This document shows positions 23,976 to 31,158 of a stretch of 40,962 nucleotides of DNA, piece by piece (position 1 is the stretch's first letter; every line of letters starts with the position of its first letter). This DNA comes from Acidobacteriota bacterium. GTDB taxonomy: Bacteria > Acidobacteriota > Terriglobia > Terriglobales > Acidobacteriaceae. The stretch covers positions 1 to 40,962 of the forward strand of contig JAJYBU010000032.1 in NCBI GenBank assembly GCA_021778845.1, in the 5' to 3' direction. Position numbers and translations under genes: made by a program. Under the pieces are notes generated by a model. It had not been told where the DNA came from. It searched no databases and saw only the letters and a program-made list of their open reading frames with translations.

Positions 23976-25388
23976 ATGGGTCGTCAAATGACTATGGGCG
24001 TCGTGGTAGGCAATCGTGGCTTCTTCCCCAGCCACCTTGCCACCAGCGGTCGCCTTGAGATGATTGCAGCACTTGAATCCGTGGGCATCAAGCCCATCGT
24101 GCTGACACCGGAAGAGACCGCGCACGGCGCTGTAGAGACTTACGAGGACGCCAGGAAATGTGCAGCGCTTTTCAAGCAACACGCCGCTGAGATCGATGGC
24201 ATCATCATCACGCTGCCAAACTTCGGCGAGGAGCGCGGCCTCGCCGACACGCTCCGCCTTGCCAATCTCAACGTGCCCGTCCTCATCCAGGCCACGCCCG
24301 ACACTCCCGGCAAGATGGGCATCGCCTTCCGCCGCGACAGCTTCTGCGGCAAGATGTCGATCTGCAACAACCTCAAGCAGTACGGCATCCCCTACTCGCT
24401 CACCACGCTCCATACTGAAGCTCCTGACTCCACCGAGTTCAAAGCCGACCTGCAATGGTTCGCAGCCGTCTGCCGCATCGTGCGCGGCCTCCGCAATGTG
24501 CGCTTCGGTGCCATCGGCGCACGTCCCACGGCATTCAACACTGTTCGCTACTCCGAAAAGCTGCTCGAGCGCTCTGGCATCACCGTCGAAACTCTCGACC
24601 TCTCCGAAGTCATGGGCCGCATAGAAAAGTCCAAAGACAACGACGATGCCGTCCAGGCCAAGCTCGCGGCCATCAAGAAATACATCCCCGTCGGGCAGAC
24701 ACCGGAAGCAGCGCTCATGAAGATGGCCAAACTCGGCGCCGTCATCGACGGCTGGATGGCCGCCTCCGAACTCACCGTCTCCGCTGTCCAGTGCTGGACC
24801 TCCATCGAGGAATATCTCGGCATCGTACCCTGCACCGTCATGTCGATGATGAGCGAACAACTCATCCCCTCCGCCTGCGAGGTCGACATCCTCGGCACGC
24901 TCTCCATGTACGCCCTCACCCTTGCCAGCGAAACTCCATCCGCGCTCCTCGACTGGAACAACAACTATGGCGACAACCCCGACAAGGCTGTCTGCTTCCA
25001 CTGCTCCAACCTCCCCAAGCACTTCTTCCGCGAAGGCGTAAAGATGGACTACCAGCTCATCATCGCGGGCACGGTCGGCAAGGAGAACACGCACGGCACA
25101 CTCGATGGCACGGTCAAGGCCGGCCCCATGAGCTTCGCCCGCTTCTCCACCGACGACTTCACCGGCAAGATTGCCGGTTATGTCGGCGAAGGACGCTTCA
25201 CTGACGACCCGCTCAACACCTTCGGCGGCGCCGGCGTCGTCGAGATCCCCAACATGCAAAAACTTCTCCGCTACATCTGCGAGAACGGCTTCGAGCACCA
25301 CGTCGCCGCCAACTTTTCCACCATGGCCAGCCCCGTCTACGAGGCCGCATCCAACTACCTCGGCTGGAAGATGCACCGCCACGAATAG
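23976..25388 (+). CDS. L-fucose/L-arabinose isomerase family protein
   Basis: A 470-residue cytoplasmic sugar isomerase-family protein, similar in layout to fucose and arabinose isomerases. The N-terminal Rossmann-like half starts MGVVVGNRGFFPSHL, with ITLPNFGEERGLADTL and LIQATPDTPGKMG. The metal/substrate region contains SEQLIPSACEVDILGTLSMYALTLA (Glu and Asp ligands), followed by LDWNNNYGDNPDKAVCFHCSNLP and HHVAANFSTMASP with a candidate His ligand. E. coli FucI is about 590 residues and this group is shorter, so its aldose substrate is not certain. ATG 23976 has GAGGAG 7 nt upstream. It follows the FucP-like symporter; no kinase or aldolase gene is next to it, so the rest of the pathway is elsewhere. 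Confidence 0.88.
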   Translation: MGRQMTMGVVVGNRGFFPSHLATSGRLEMIAALESVGIKPIVLTPEETAHGAVETYEDARKCAALFKQHAAEIDGIIITLPNFGEERGLADTLRLANLNVPVLIQATPDTPGKMGIAFRRDSFCGKMSICNNLKQYGIPYSLTTLHTEAPDSTEFKADLQWFAAVCRIVRGLRNVRFGAIGARPTAFNTVRYSEKLLERSGITVETLDLSEVMGRIEKSKDNDDAVQAKLAAIKKYIPVGQTPEAALMKMAKLGAVIDGWMAASELTVSAVQCWTSIEEYLGIVPCTVMSMMSEQLIPSACEVDILGTLSMYALTLASETPSALLDWNNNYGDNPDKAVCFHCSNLPKHFFREGVKMDYQLIIAGTVGKENTHGTLDGTVKAGPMSFARFSTDDFTGKIAGYVGEGRFTDDPLNTFGGAGVVEIPNMQKLLRYICENGFEHHVAANFSTMASPVYEAASNYLGWKMHRHE

Positions 25389-25471
25389 CACGATCTGAAC
25401 GCAAACAAATCAGGGGGATGCAAGGTGAAACCACACGCCGCGCATCTCCCTGATTTACCCTCATTACACCC

Positions 25472-27739
25472 ATGGTTGGCAGCAAACAGTCCGCACCCGT
25501 CAGAAAGTCGCCAACACGAACGACTCGCCGCTCCCCAAAATCTCCGCCAGCGCCCCCCGGCGGACGCCTCATCGATCGCGACGAGAGCTGGCTCCAGTTC
25601 AATCGCCGCGTCCTCGAAGAAGCCTGCGACGATTCGAACCCACTGCTCGAGCGCGTCAAGTTTCTCGCCATCTCCGCCAGCAACCTCGACGAGTTCGTCG
25701 AGATCCGTGTCGCGGGCATCCTGCAACGGCTTGAAGAAGGCCTCGGGATGCCCCAGCAGCGTGACACCGGCGGCCTCACCCAGGACGAGCGCATGGATCG
25801 TCTTCGCAACCGCCTCCACCATTTCAACGACGATCAAACCGCCTGCTGGAAAGACCTCCTCGTCCCCGAACTCAAGAGCGCAGGCGTTAGCCTTCTCACC
25901 TGGAAGCAACTCCGCAAAACCGATCGCGAGTTCGTCATCAAATTCTTCCAGGAGCAGGTCGACCCGCTTCTCACTCCCGTAACGCTCGACCCATCGCACC
26001 CCTTTCCGCGCGTGCTCAACAAAGCGCTCTGCCTCGCAGTCCTGCTCCGCCACAAACGCAAACCGAAGTCCGGCAACAGCCCAAAGATCCTCGGCGTCAT
26101 CACCATTCCGCGCTCACTCCCCTCGCTCATCTCTCTTCCCGAGCGCTCCGGCCAGCGCAACTTCCTGCTCCTTGAAGAGCTCATCGAAGCTCACATCGAA
26201 TCGATGTTTCGCGGCTACAGCATCCTCAACCGCACCGCCTTCCGTGTCACCCGCAACAGTAATCTCTACCTGCAGGAGGAAGAGACCCGCACCATCCTCG
26301 AGAGCGTTGCCGAGGAGTTGCACAACCGCCGCAAAGGCGACGCCGTTCGCATGGAGATCGACGCCTTCGCCTCCGACGAACTCACCGAGCGCCTCCGCGT
26401 CAACTTCGAACTCGAACTCTGGCAGGTCTTCCGCACCTCGGCTCCCGTAAACCTCTCGCGTCTCATGGCTCTCTACAGCGCCGTCAAGCTGCCCGCGCTC
26501 AAGTTCCCCGACTTCCACGGCCGCCGCTTCCAGTTCGGCTCATCCACCAACTCACACCCCAACATCTTCGCCAAACTTCGCAACGGCGACATGCTCCTTC
26601 ATCACCCCTTCGACAGCTACAGCACGGTCGAAGACTTCATCGAAGCCGCCGCCTCCGATGAGAGCGTCATCTCCATCAAGCAGACCCTCTACCGCACCAG
26701 CGCCGACTCGCCCATCTTCAGCGCGCTCAAGGCCGCCGCGCAGAGCAAGGACGTCACGGTCGTCGTCGAGCTCATGGCGCGCTTCGACGAGGCCTCCAAC
26801 ATCCGCTGGGCGCGCGAGCTAGAAGACGCCGGCGTGCAGGTCTTTCACGGCATCTTCGGCTTCAAGACCCACTGCAAGCTCTCCCTCATCGTTCGCCGCG
26901 ACGCCGACGGTGTCGTCCGCAGCTACGCCCATCTCGGCACCGGTAACTACAACCCGGTCACCGCACGCTTCTACACCGACATCAGCCTGCTCACCGCGCG
27001 CCCCGAGCTCACCGACGCCGTCCTCCGCGTCTTCCGCTACCTCACCGCCGACTGGCAAGCCGGCCCCAACGCCTATCGCCCTCTCCTCGTCGCGCCCGTC
27101 ACCCTGCACAGCGACATGCTCGCCCTCATTGCGCGCGAAGCCACGCACGCACGTGCGGGCCTCCCCGCGCACATCATCGCCAAGATGAACGGCCTCCTCG
27201 ACCTCCCCACCATCGACGCGCTTTACAACGCCTCGCAGGCCGGCGTCGAAATCGACCTCATTGTGCGCGGCATGTGCGCCCTCCGCCCGGGCATTCCCGG
27301 CCTCAGCGAGCGCATCCGAGTCCGCTCCATCATCGGCCGTTTCCTCGAGCACAGCCGCATCTTCTTCTTCGCCAACGGCGGCTCCGACGACGGCCCACAG
27401 TCCGAAGTCTTCTGCGGCAGCGCCGACTGGATGACCCGCAATCTCTACGAGCGCTGCGAGGTCGTCTTCCCCGTCGTCGATCCCGCACTCAAACGCCGAC
27501 TTCGCGATGAGATTCTCGACACCTACTTGCACGACAACCTCAAGGCCCGCCTCATGTCCCCCGACGGCACCTATCACCGTGCACACTCCACCAGCCCCGG
27601 CCTCAGCGCCCAGCAGCACCTCATGGAACTCTCCCACACGCCCGAAAAGCAACCTGGCCGGATCAAATCCCTCGTCATAGAAAGCACCCCTGCTGAGGAA
27701 GCGGAAAGCATTCTGGCCAAAGAACAATCTGGCCTGTGA
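25472..27739 (+). CDS. ppk1: Polyphosphate kinase 1
   Basis: A 755-residue PPK1 that makes inorganic polyphosphate from ATP. A Lys/Arg/Pro-rich leader of about 30 residues precedes the N-terminal domain beginning RDESWLQFNRRVLEEACDDSNPLLERVKFLAISASNLDEFVEIRVAG. The head domain follows, then the catalytic PLD-like domains: LHHPFDSYSTVEDFI-AA-D, IKQTLYRTS-DSPI, the phosphorylated histidine His487 in AHLGTGNYNPVTARFYTD, and VRGMCALRPGIPGLSERIRVRSIIGRFLEHSRI-FFF with a GSADWMTRNLYERCEV end. All key stretches are intact and the length is slightly above E. coli PPK1 (688). No ribosome site precedes ATG 25472. It is cytoplasmic or membrane-associated and lies 83 nt after the isomerase gene. Confidence 0.97.
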   Translation: MVGSKQSAPVRKSPTRTTRRSPKSPPAPPGGRLIDRDESWLQFNRRVLEEACDDSNPLLERVKFLAISASNLDEFVEIRVAGILQRLEEGLGMPQQRDTGGLTQDERMDRLRNRLHHFNDDQTACWKDLLVPELKSAGVSLLTWKQLRKTDREFVIKFFQEQVDPLLTPVTLDPSHPFPRVLNKALCLAVLLRHKRKPKSGNSPKILGVITIPRSLPSLISLPERSGQRNFLLLEELIEAHIESMFRGYSILNRTAFRVTRNSNLYLQEEETRTILESVAEELHNRRKGDAVRMEIDAFASDELTERLRVNFELELWQVFRTSAPVNLSRLMALYSAVKLPALKFPDFHGRRFQFGSSTNSHPNIFAKLRNGDMLLHHPFDSYSTVEDFIEAAASDESVISIKQTLYRTSADSPIFSALKAAAQSKDVTVVVELMARFDEASNIRWARELEDAGVQVFHGIFGFKTHCKLSLIVRRDADGVVRSYAHLGTGNYNPVTARFYTDISLLTARPELTDAVLRVFRYLTADWQAGPNAYRPLLVAPVTLHSDMLALIAREATHARAGLPAHIIAKMNGLLDLPTIDALYNASQAGVEIDLIVRGMCALRPGIPGLSERIRVRSIIGRFLEHSRIFFFANGGSDDGPQSEVFCGSADWMTRNLYERCEVVFPVVDPALKRRLRDEILDTYLHDNLKARLMSPDGTYHRAHSTSPGLSAQQHLMELSHTPEKQPGRIKSLVIESTPAEEAESILAKEQSGL

Positions 27740-27827
27740 ATTCAACGCGCGATCATCCCCTCGCACCGAAGATTCATGCCACGGTAAGCCCGGGGATGAA
27801 ACCTCCATCCTCCCGCGACCAAACTGC

Positions 27828-27833
27828 TAAACT
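27828..27833 (+). promoter_or_regulatory. Possible extended -10 of pdxS
   Basis: TGCTAAACT contains TAAACT (27828-27833) preceded by TG, an extended -10 pattern, 49 nt before the pdxS start. No convincing -35 is visible. The rest of the 143-nt spacer after ppk1 shows no terminator. Confidence 0.3.
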
Positions 27834-27882
27834 TAAGTAGTCGAGCGCGGCAGCGAACGCCCGCGTCCTCAAGGAGCACATC

Positions 27883-28842
27883 ATGGAACTGAACAACGGT
27901 AACGGCACATCCAACAGCAACGGTGCGGGCCTCCGCCTCAAGACCGGTCTTGCCGAGATGCTCAAGGGCGGCGTCATCATGGACGTGATGAGCGTCGCGC
28001 AGTCACGCATCGCTGAAGAAGCCGGAGCCGTCGCCGTCATGGCGCTCGAGCGCGTTCCCGCCATGATCCGCGCCGAAGGCGGAGTAGCCCGCATGGCTTC
28101 GCCGAAGCTCATCAAAGAGATCATGGCCGCATCCACCATCCCCGTCATGGCCAAGGCCCGCATTGGCCACTTTGCCGAAGCCCAGGTCCTTCAGTCCCTC
28201 GGCGTCGACTTCATCGACGAGTCTGAAGTCCTCACCCCTGCCGATGAGACCTACCACATCGACAAGCACGCCTTCACTACACCCTTCGTCTGCGGTGCGC
28301 GCAATCTTGGCGAGGCTCTCCGCCGCATCGCCGAGGGCGCAGCCATGATCCGCACCAAGGGCGAGCCCGGCACCGGCGACGTCGTCCACGCCGTCCAGCA
28401 CATGCGCCAGATCGTCCGCGAGATCAAGGCCCTCACCGTCCTTGGTGACGAAGAACTGTACAACGCCGCCAAGGTCCACGGGGCACCCTATGAGCTCGTC
28501 CGCATGGTCGCCAAGGCTGGCAAGCTTCCCGTCCCCAACTTCTCCGCCGGTGGCATAGCCACGCCCGCCGACGCATCCCTCATGATGCAGCTCGGCGCCG
28601 AGACCATCTTCGTAGGCTCCGGCATCTTCATGAAGGAAGGCGCCATTCCGCTGGACGTAGAAGACAACGCCGAAGAGCGCGCCGAAGCCGTCTCCCGCGC
28701 CCGCGCCATCGTCCTCGCCACGCTCCACTACGACGACCCGAAGATCGTCGCCGAAGCCAGCGAAGCTGTGATCGGCAGCATGAAGGGCCTGGCAGCCGCC
28801 GCCATCGAGGAAAAGGACCTCATGCAAACCCGCGGCTGGTAA
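27883..28842 (+). CDS. pdxS: Pyridoxal 5'-phosphate synthase lyase subunit
   Basis: A 319-residue TIM-barrel subunit of the DXP-independent vitamin B6 pathway. It condenses ribose 5-phosphate, glyceraldehyde 3-phosphate and ammonia to PLP. Hallmarks: [71 protein letters not shown], and the phosphate-binding end [31 protein letters not shown] short Asn/Gly-rich leader precedes the conserved part, otherwise length is normal. ATG 27883 has AAGGAG 7 nt upstream. It works as a dodecamer with PdxT, encoded 110 nt downstream; a dispersed repeat occupies the gap between them. Confidence 0.98.
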   Translation: MELNNGNGTSNSNGAGLRLKTGLAEMLKGGVIMDVMSVAQSRIAEEAGAVAVMALERVPAMIRAEGGVARMASPKLIKEIMAASTIPVMAKARIGHFAEAQVLQSLGVDFIDESEVLTPADETYHIDKHAFTTPFVCGARNLGEALRRIAEGAAMIRTKGEPGTGDVVHAVQHMRQIVREIKALTVLGDEELYNAAKVHGAPYELVRMVAKAGKLPVPNFSAGGIATPADASLMMQLGAETIFVGSGIFMKEGAIPLDVEDNAEERAEAVSRARAIVLATLHYDDPKIVAEASEAVIGSMKGLAAAAIEEKDLMQTRGW

Positions 28843-28903
28843 CCCCTACACCCTTGGCCTGACAATATCTTCATCTTAAGAAGGCTCATCCTATTTGGAA
28901 ATT

Positions 28904-28937
28904 GTCATCCTGAGCGCAGCGAAGGACCTGCTTCTCG
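28904..28937. repeat. Dispersed GTCATCC-type intergenic repeat, copy 3
   Basis: A 34-nt unit beginning GTCATCCTGAGCGCAGCGA and ending CCTGCTTCTCG. It matches 8951-8984 at 30 of 34 positions. It sits between pdxS and pdxT and ends 15 nt before the pdxT start codon, where a ribosome site would normally be. Confidence 0.7.
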
Positions 28938-28952
28938 TCCGGCGAGCCACGA

Positions 28953-29558
28953 ATGCCTGAATCCCCTCACATCGGCGTCCTCGCCCTGCAAGGCGCCTTC
29001 GACGTTCACGCCCGCCGCCTCGCCGACCTTGGCGCGACCACCACCCTCGTCCGCAAGCCCGCACAGCTCGACGCCCTCGACGCCCTGGTCATCCCCGGCG
29101 GCGAGTCCACCACCTTTCTCAAGCATCTCGAGCGCGCAGGCTTTTACGCCGCCCTCGGCGCCTTCGTCCACACCAAGCCCGTCTTCGGCACCTGCGCCGG
29201 CTGCATCCTCCTCGCCAAGGAAGTTACCAACCCGCCGCAAAAATCCTTCGGCGTCCTCGACATAGCGGTCGAACGCAACGCCTACGGCCGTCAGAACGAA
29301 TCCGCCATTCTCACAGCCGACACAGCCCTTCCCGGCGGCCCGCTCGAGATGGTCTTCATCCGCGCCCCACGCATCACGCGCGTAGGCCCCAGTGTAGAAG
29401 TCCTCGCCACCCGCGAAGCCACTGGCCACGGCGCGTCCTCTCCGACGCTCGTCCGCCAGGGCCGCCTGCTCGCCGCCACCTTCCACCCCGAACTCACCGC
29501 CGACACCCGCGTCCACCAACTCTTCCTCGACATCGTCCGCAATGCCACGCACCCATAG
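28953..29558 (+). CDS. pdxT: Pyridoxal 5'-phosphate synthase glutaminase subunit
   Basis: A 201-residue class I glutaminase that supplies ammonia to PdxS. The N-terminus is IGVLALQGAFDVHARRLADLGA; GGEST (49-53), the nucleophile Cys81 in FGTCAGCILLAK, the FIRAPRI segment and the His/Glu pair in TFHPELTADTRVHQLF complete the family pattern. The start is ATG 28953 without a recognisable ribosome site: the upstream bases belong to a dispersed repeat. It presumably depends on transcription from pdxS. No further gene follows for 153 nt. Confidence 0.97.
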   Translation: MPESPHIGVLALQGAFDVHARRLADLGATTTLVRKPAQLDALDALVIPGGESTTFLKHLERAGFYAALGAFVHTKPVFGTCAGCILLAKEVTNPPQKSFGVLDIAVERNAYGRQNESAILTADTALPGGPLEMVFIRAPRITRVGPSVEVLATREATGHGASSPTLVRQGRLLAATFHPELTADTRVHQLFLDIVRNATHP

Positions 29559-29615
29559 CCAGCACCACCGTTGCAGCCAATCCACGCATCTAAAGTCTTC
29601 ATCCTGTATCGAAAC

Positions 29616-29651
29616 GGTTAATTTGACCGTCCCCGGAATGTTCAATTAACC
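29616..29651. repeat. Inverted repeat between pdxT and the oxidase gene
   Basis: GGTTAATTTGA (29616-29626) is answered by TCAATTAACC (29642-29651), complementary except for one bulged base, with a 15-nt loop. It could be a terminator for pdxT or an operator for the next gene. Confidence 0.4.
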
Positions 29652-29711
29652 CACACAGCATCAAACCGGAGTAAAGTAAAAAAACATCAGTCCGTCAGGG
29701 TCTCCCGCGCC

Positions 29712-30476
29712 ATGCCGACCACCATCACACCCCCGGAGATTGATCGCCACCGCATAAGCGACGGCAACAACGGCCATCGTCCACCGACCGACAAGCGCAC
29801 CGGCGGCAACGGTGACGGCGATGGCGATAATTGGAGCAATCGACCACGCGGCCATCGTGGTCCCCGCGAACGTCTTTCCCAGGCCCGTATCGGCCTCATG
29901 TTCGGCCTCGGCGGTGACCTCATGTTCTTCATCGCCATGGTCAGCGTCTTCTTCGTCTCCAAGGCCAGCGGCCACTTCGACGCCTACAGCCACTTCATCA
30001 ACGAATGGCTTCCCACCTCTCTGCCCTCCATCATCTGGCTCAACACCGCCGCTCTCCTCCTCAGTTCCGTCACCGCTGAGATCGCGCGCCGTGCCATGTT
30101 CCGCGAAGTCGACGCCATGGACGAGTGGTTCGGTATTGGCCGCCCCATCTCCAAACGTGCCACCGTATGGCTTACCCTCACGCTTCTATTCGGCATCATC
30201 TTCCTTGCCGGCCAATGGGTTGCCTGGGACCAGCTCGCTGCGCAGCATGTCTTCTTCCGGTCCAACCCCAGCAGCCACTTCTTCTACCTCATCACCGTCA
30301 CACACGCCGTACATCTCTTCCTTGGCATCGTCGCGCTCATCGTGGCCCTGGCGTTACTCCAGTTCTCACGTTCGCTCATCACCCGTCAGGTCCTGGTCGA
30401 CACCACCGTCTGGTACTGGCACGCCATGGGAGCCCTCTGGGTCTTCCTCTTCCTTCTCCTCGAATTCGGCCAGTAA
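29712..30476 (+). CDS. Cytochrome c oxidase subunit III-like protein
   Basis: A 254-residue heme-copper oxidase subunit III. About 57 hydrophilic residues (Asn/Gly/Asp/Arg-rich) precede the first of five membrane helices at LMFGLGGDLMFFIAMVSVFFVS. Family features include HFINEWLPTSLPSIIWLNTAALLLSS, LTLLFGIIFLAGQWVAWDQL, the HFFYLITVTHAVHLFLGI helix and VDTTVWYWHAMGALWVFLFLLLEF. It would stabilise the catalytic subunit I in the inner membrane. Subunits I and II are not in the window, so it is an orphan here or the far end of a split set. A TAAAGT (29672) may be a -10. A heme A synthase gene lies 8 kb away on the same strand. Confidence 0.88.
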   Translation: MPTTITPPEIDRHRISDGNNGHRPPTDKRTGGNGDGDGDNWSNRPRGHRGPRERLSQARIGLMFGLGGDLMFFIAMVSVFFVSKASGHFDAYSHFINEWLPTSLPSIIWLNTAALLLSSVTAEIARRAMFREVDAMDEWFGIGRPISKRATVWLTLTLLFGIIFLAGQWVAWDQLAAQHVFFRSNPSSHFFYLITVTHAVHLFLGIVALIVALALLQFSRSLITRQVLVDTTVWYWHAMGALWVFLFLLLEFGQ

Positions 30477-30574
30477 CCAGCCACCAGCCAAACCTCGAAC
30501 TCAACTCCGTCCCTCGCCCCAACCTGTTCCTGCACGCTATCTCACCGAACCGGTCTTACTTGCCCAACGTCCAA

Positions 30575-30604
30575 GTGACACTTCCAATTTTCCTGTCGTA
30601 TGAT
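30575..30604 (+). promoter_or_regulatory. Sigma-70 promoter of the iorAB-like operon
   Basis: GTGACA (30575-30580) and TATGAT (30599-30604) are separated by 18 nt. They match the -35 and -10 consensus at 5 of 6 and 5 of 6 positions. The predicted start near 30611 is about 66 nt before the first gene of the operon. Confidence 0.55.
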
Positions 30605-30616
30605 TCAACCTAACGA

Positions 30617-30635
30617 GCCGTGGTAAGACCACGGC
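30617..30635 (+). promoter_or_regulatory. Hairpin in the 5' leader of the iorAB-like operon
   Basis: GCCGTGGT (30617-30624) pairs perfectly with ACCACGGC (30628-30635) around a 3-nt AAG loop. There is no T-run, so it is unlikely to be an intrinsic terminator. It lies just downstream of the predicted transcription start and may stabilise the message or act as an operator. Confidence 0.45.
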
Positions 30636-30676
30636 AAACCCAGACCGACCGCTTCGCCTGATCGAGAGGAGTCACC

Positions 30677-31144
30677 ATGCCCCCCCAGAAGTTGACGATT
30701 AACAATACGGTTCACACCGTCGACGCAGATCCCGACACTCCACTGCTGTGGATTCTCCGCGACATCCTCGACCTCAAAGGCACCAAGTATGGTTGCGGCG
30801 TCGGCTACTGCGGAGCCTGCACCATTCTCATCGCCGGCGAGCCCGCCCGAGCCTGCCAGACCCTTCTATCCGATGTCGGTACCGACCCTGTCACCACCAT
30901 CGAAGGTCTCTCCACCGACGGCACGCACCCTGTGCAGGTTGCATGGCAGGAGGTAGACGTCCCGCAGTGCGGCTACTGCCAGGCTGGCCAGATCATGGCC
31001 GCCACCGCTCTACTCGCTTCCAACCCCCATCCCACCGACGCCGACATCGACGCCCACATGAGCTCCAACATCTGCCGCTGCGGAACCTACACCCGCATCC
31101 GCGAAGCCATCCACCACGCAGCCGCATCCACTTCAACCAAGTAA
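30677..31144 (+). CDS. [2Fe-2S] subunit of isoquinoline 1-oxidoreductase-type hydroxylase
   Basis: A 155-residue iron-sulfur subunit of the xanthine oxidase/aldehyde oxidoreductase family. The plant-ferredoxin-like cluster cysteines are in [17 protein letters not shown] and ACQT, and the second, helical cluster is in [14 protein letters not shown] and [11 protein letters not shown]. It would pass electrons from the molybdenum subunit encoded 14 nt downstream. ATG 30677 has GAGAGGAG 6 nt upstream. No FAD subunit gene is present, which matches the two-subunit IorAB layout in which a cytochrome c is the acceptor. The true substrate (N-heterocycle or aldehyde) cannot be told from sequence. Confidence 0.93.
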   Translation: MPPQKLTINNTVHTVDADPDTPLLWILRDILDLKGTKYGCGVGYCGACTILIAGEPARACQTLLSDVGTDPVTTIEGLSTDGTHPVQVAWQEVDVPQCGYCQAGQIMAATALLASNPHPTDADIDAHMSSNICRCGTYTRIREAIHHAAASTSTK

Positions 31145-31158
31145 AGGAGGTTACGCCC

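Noticed and set aside
23955..25391. Long open frame antisense to the isomerase gene (478 codons)
   Set aside because: The composition is Gly/Val/Asp/Glu-rich, as expected from the complement of a high-GC gene, with no motif or ribosome site. The plus-strand gene is well recognised.
30617..30635. Molybdenum cofactor riboswitch upstream of the hydroxylase genes
   Set aside because: Only one short hairpin is present; the multi-stem Moco riboswitch architecture is not visible.
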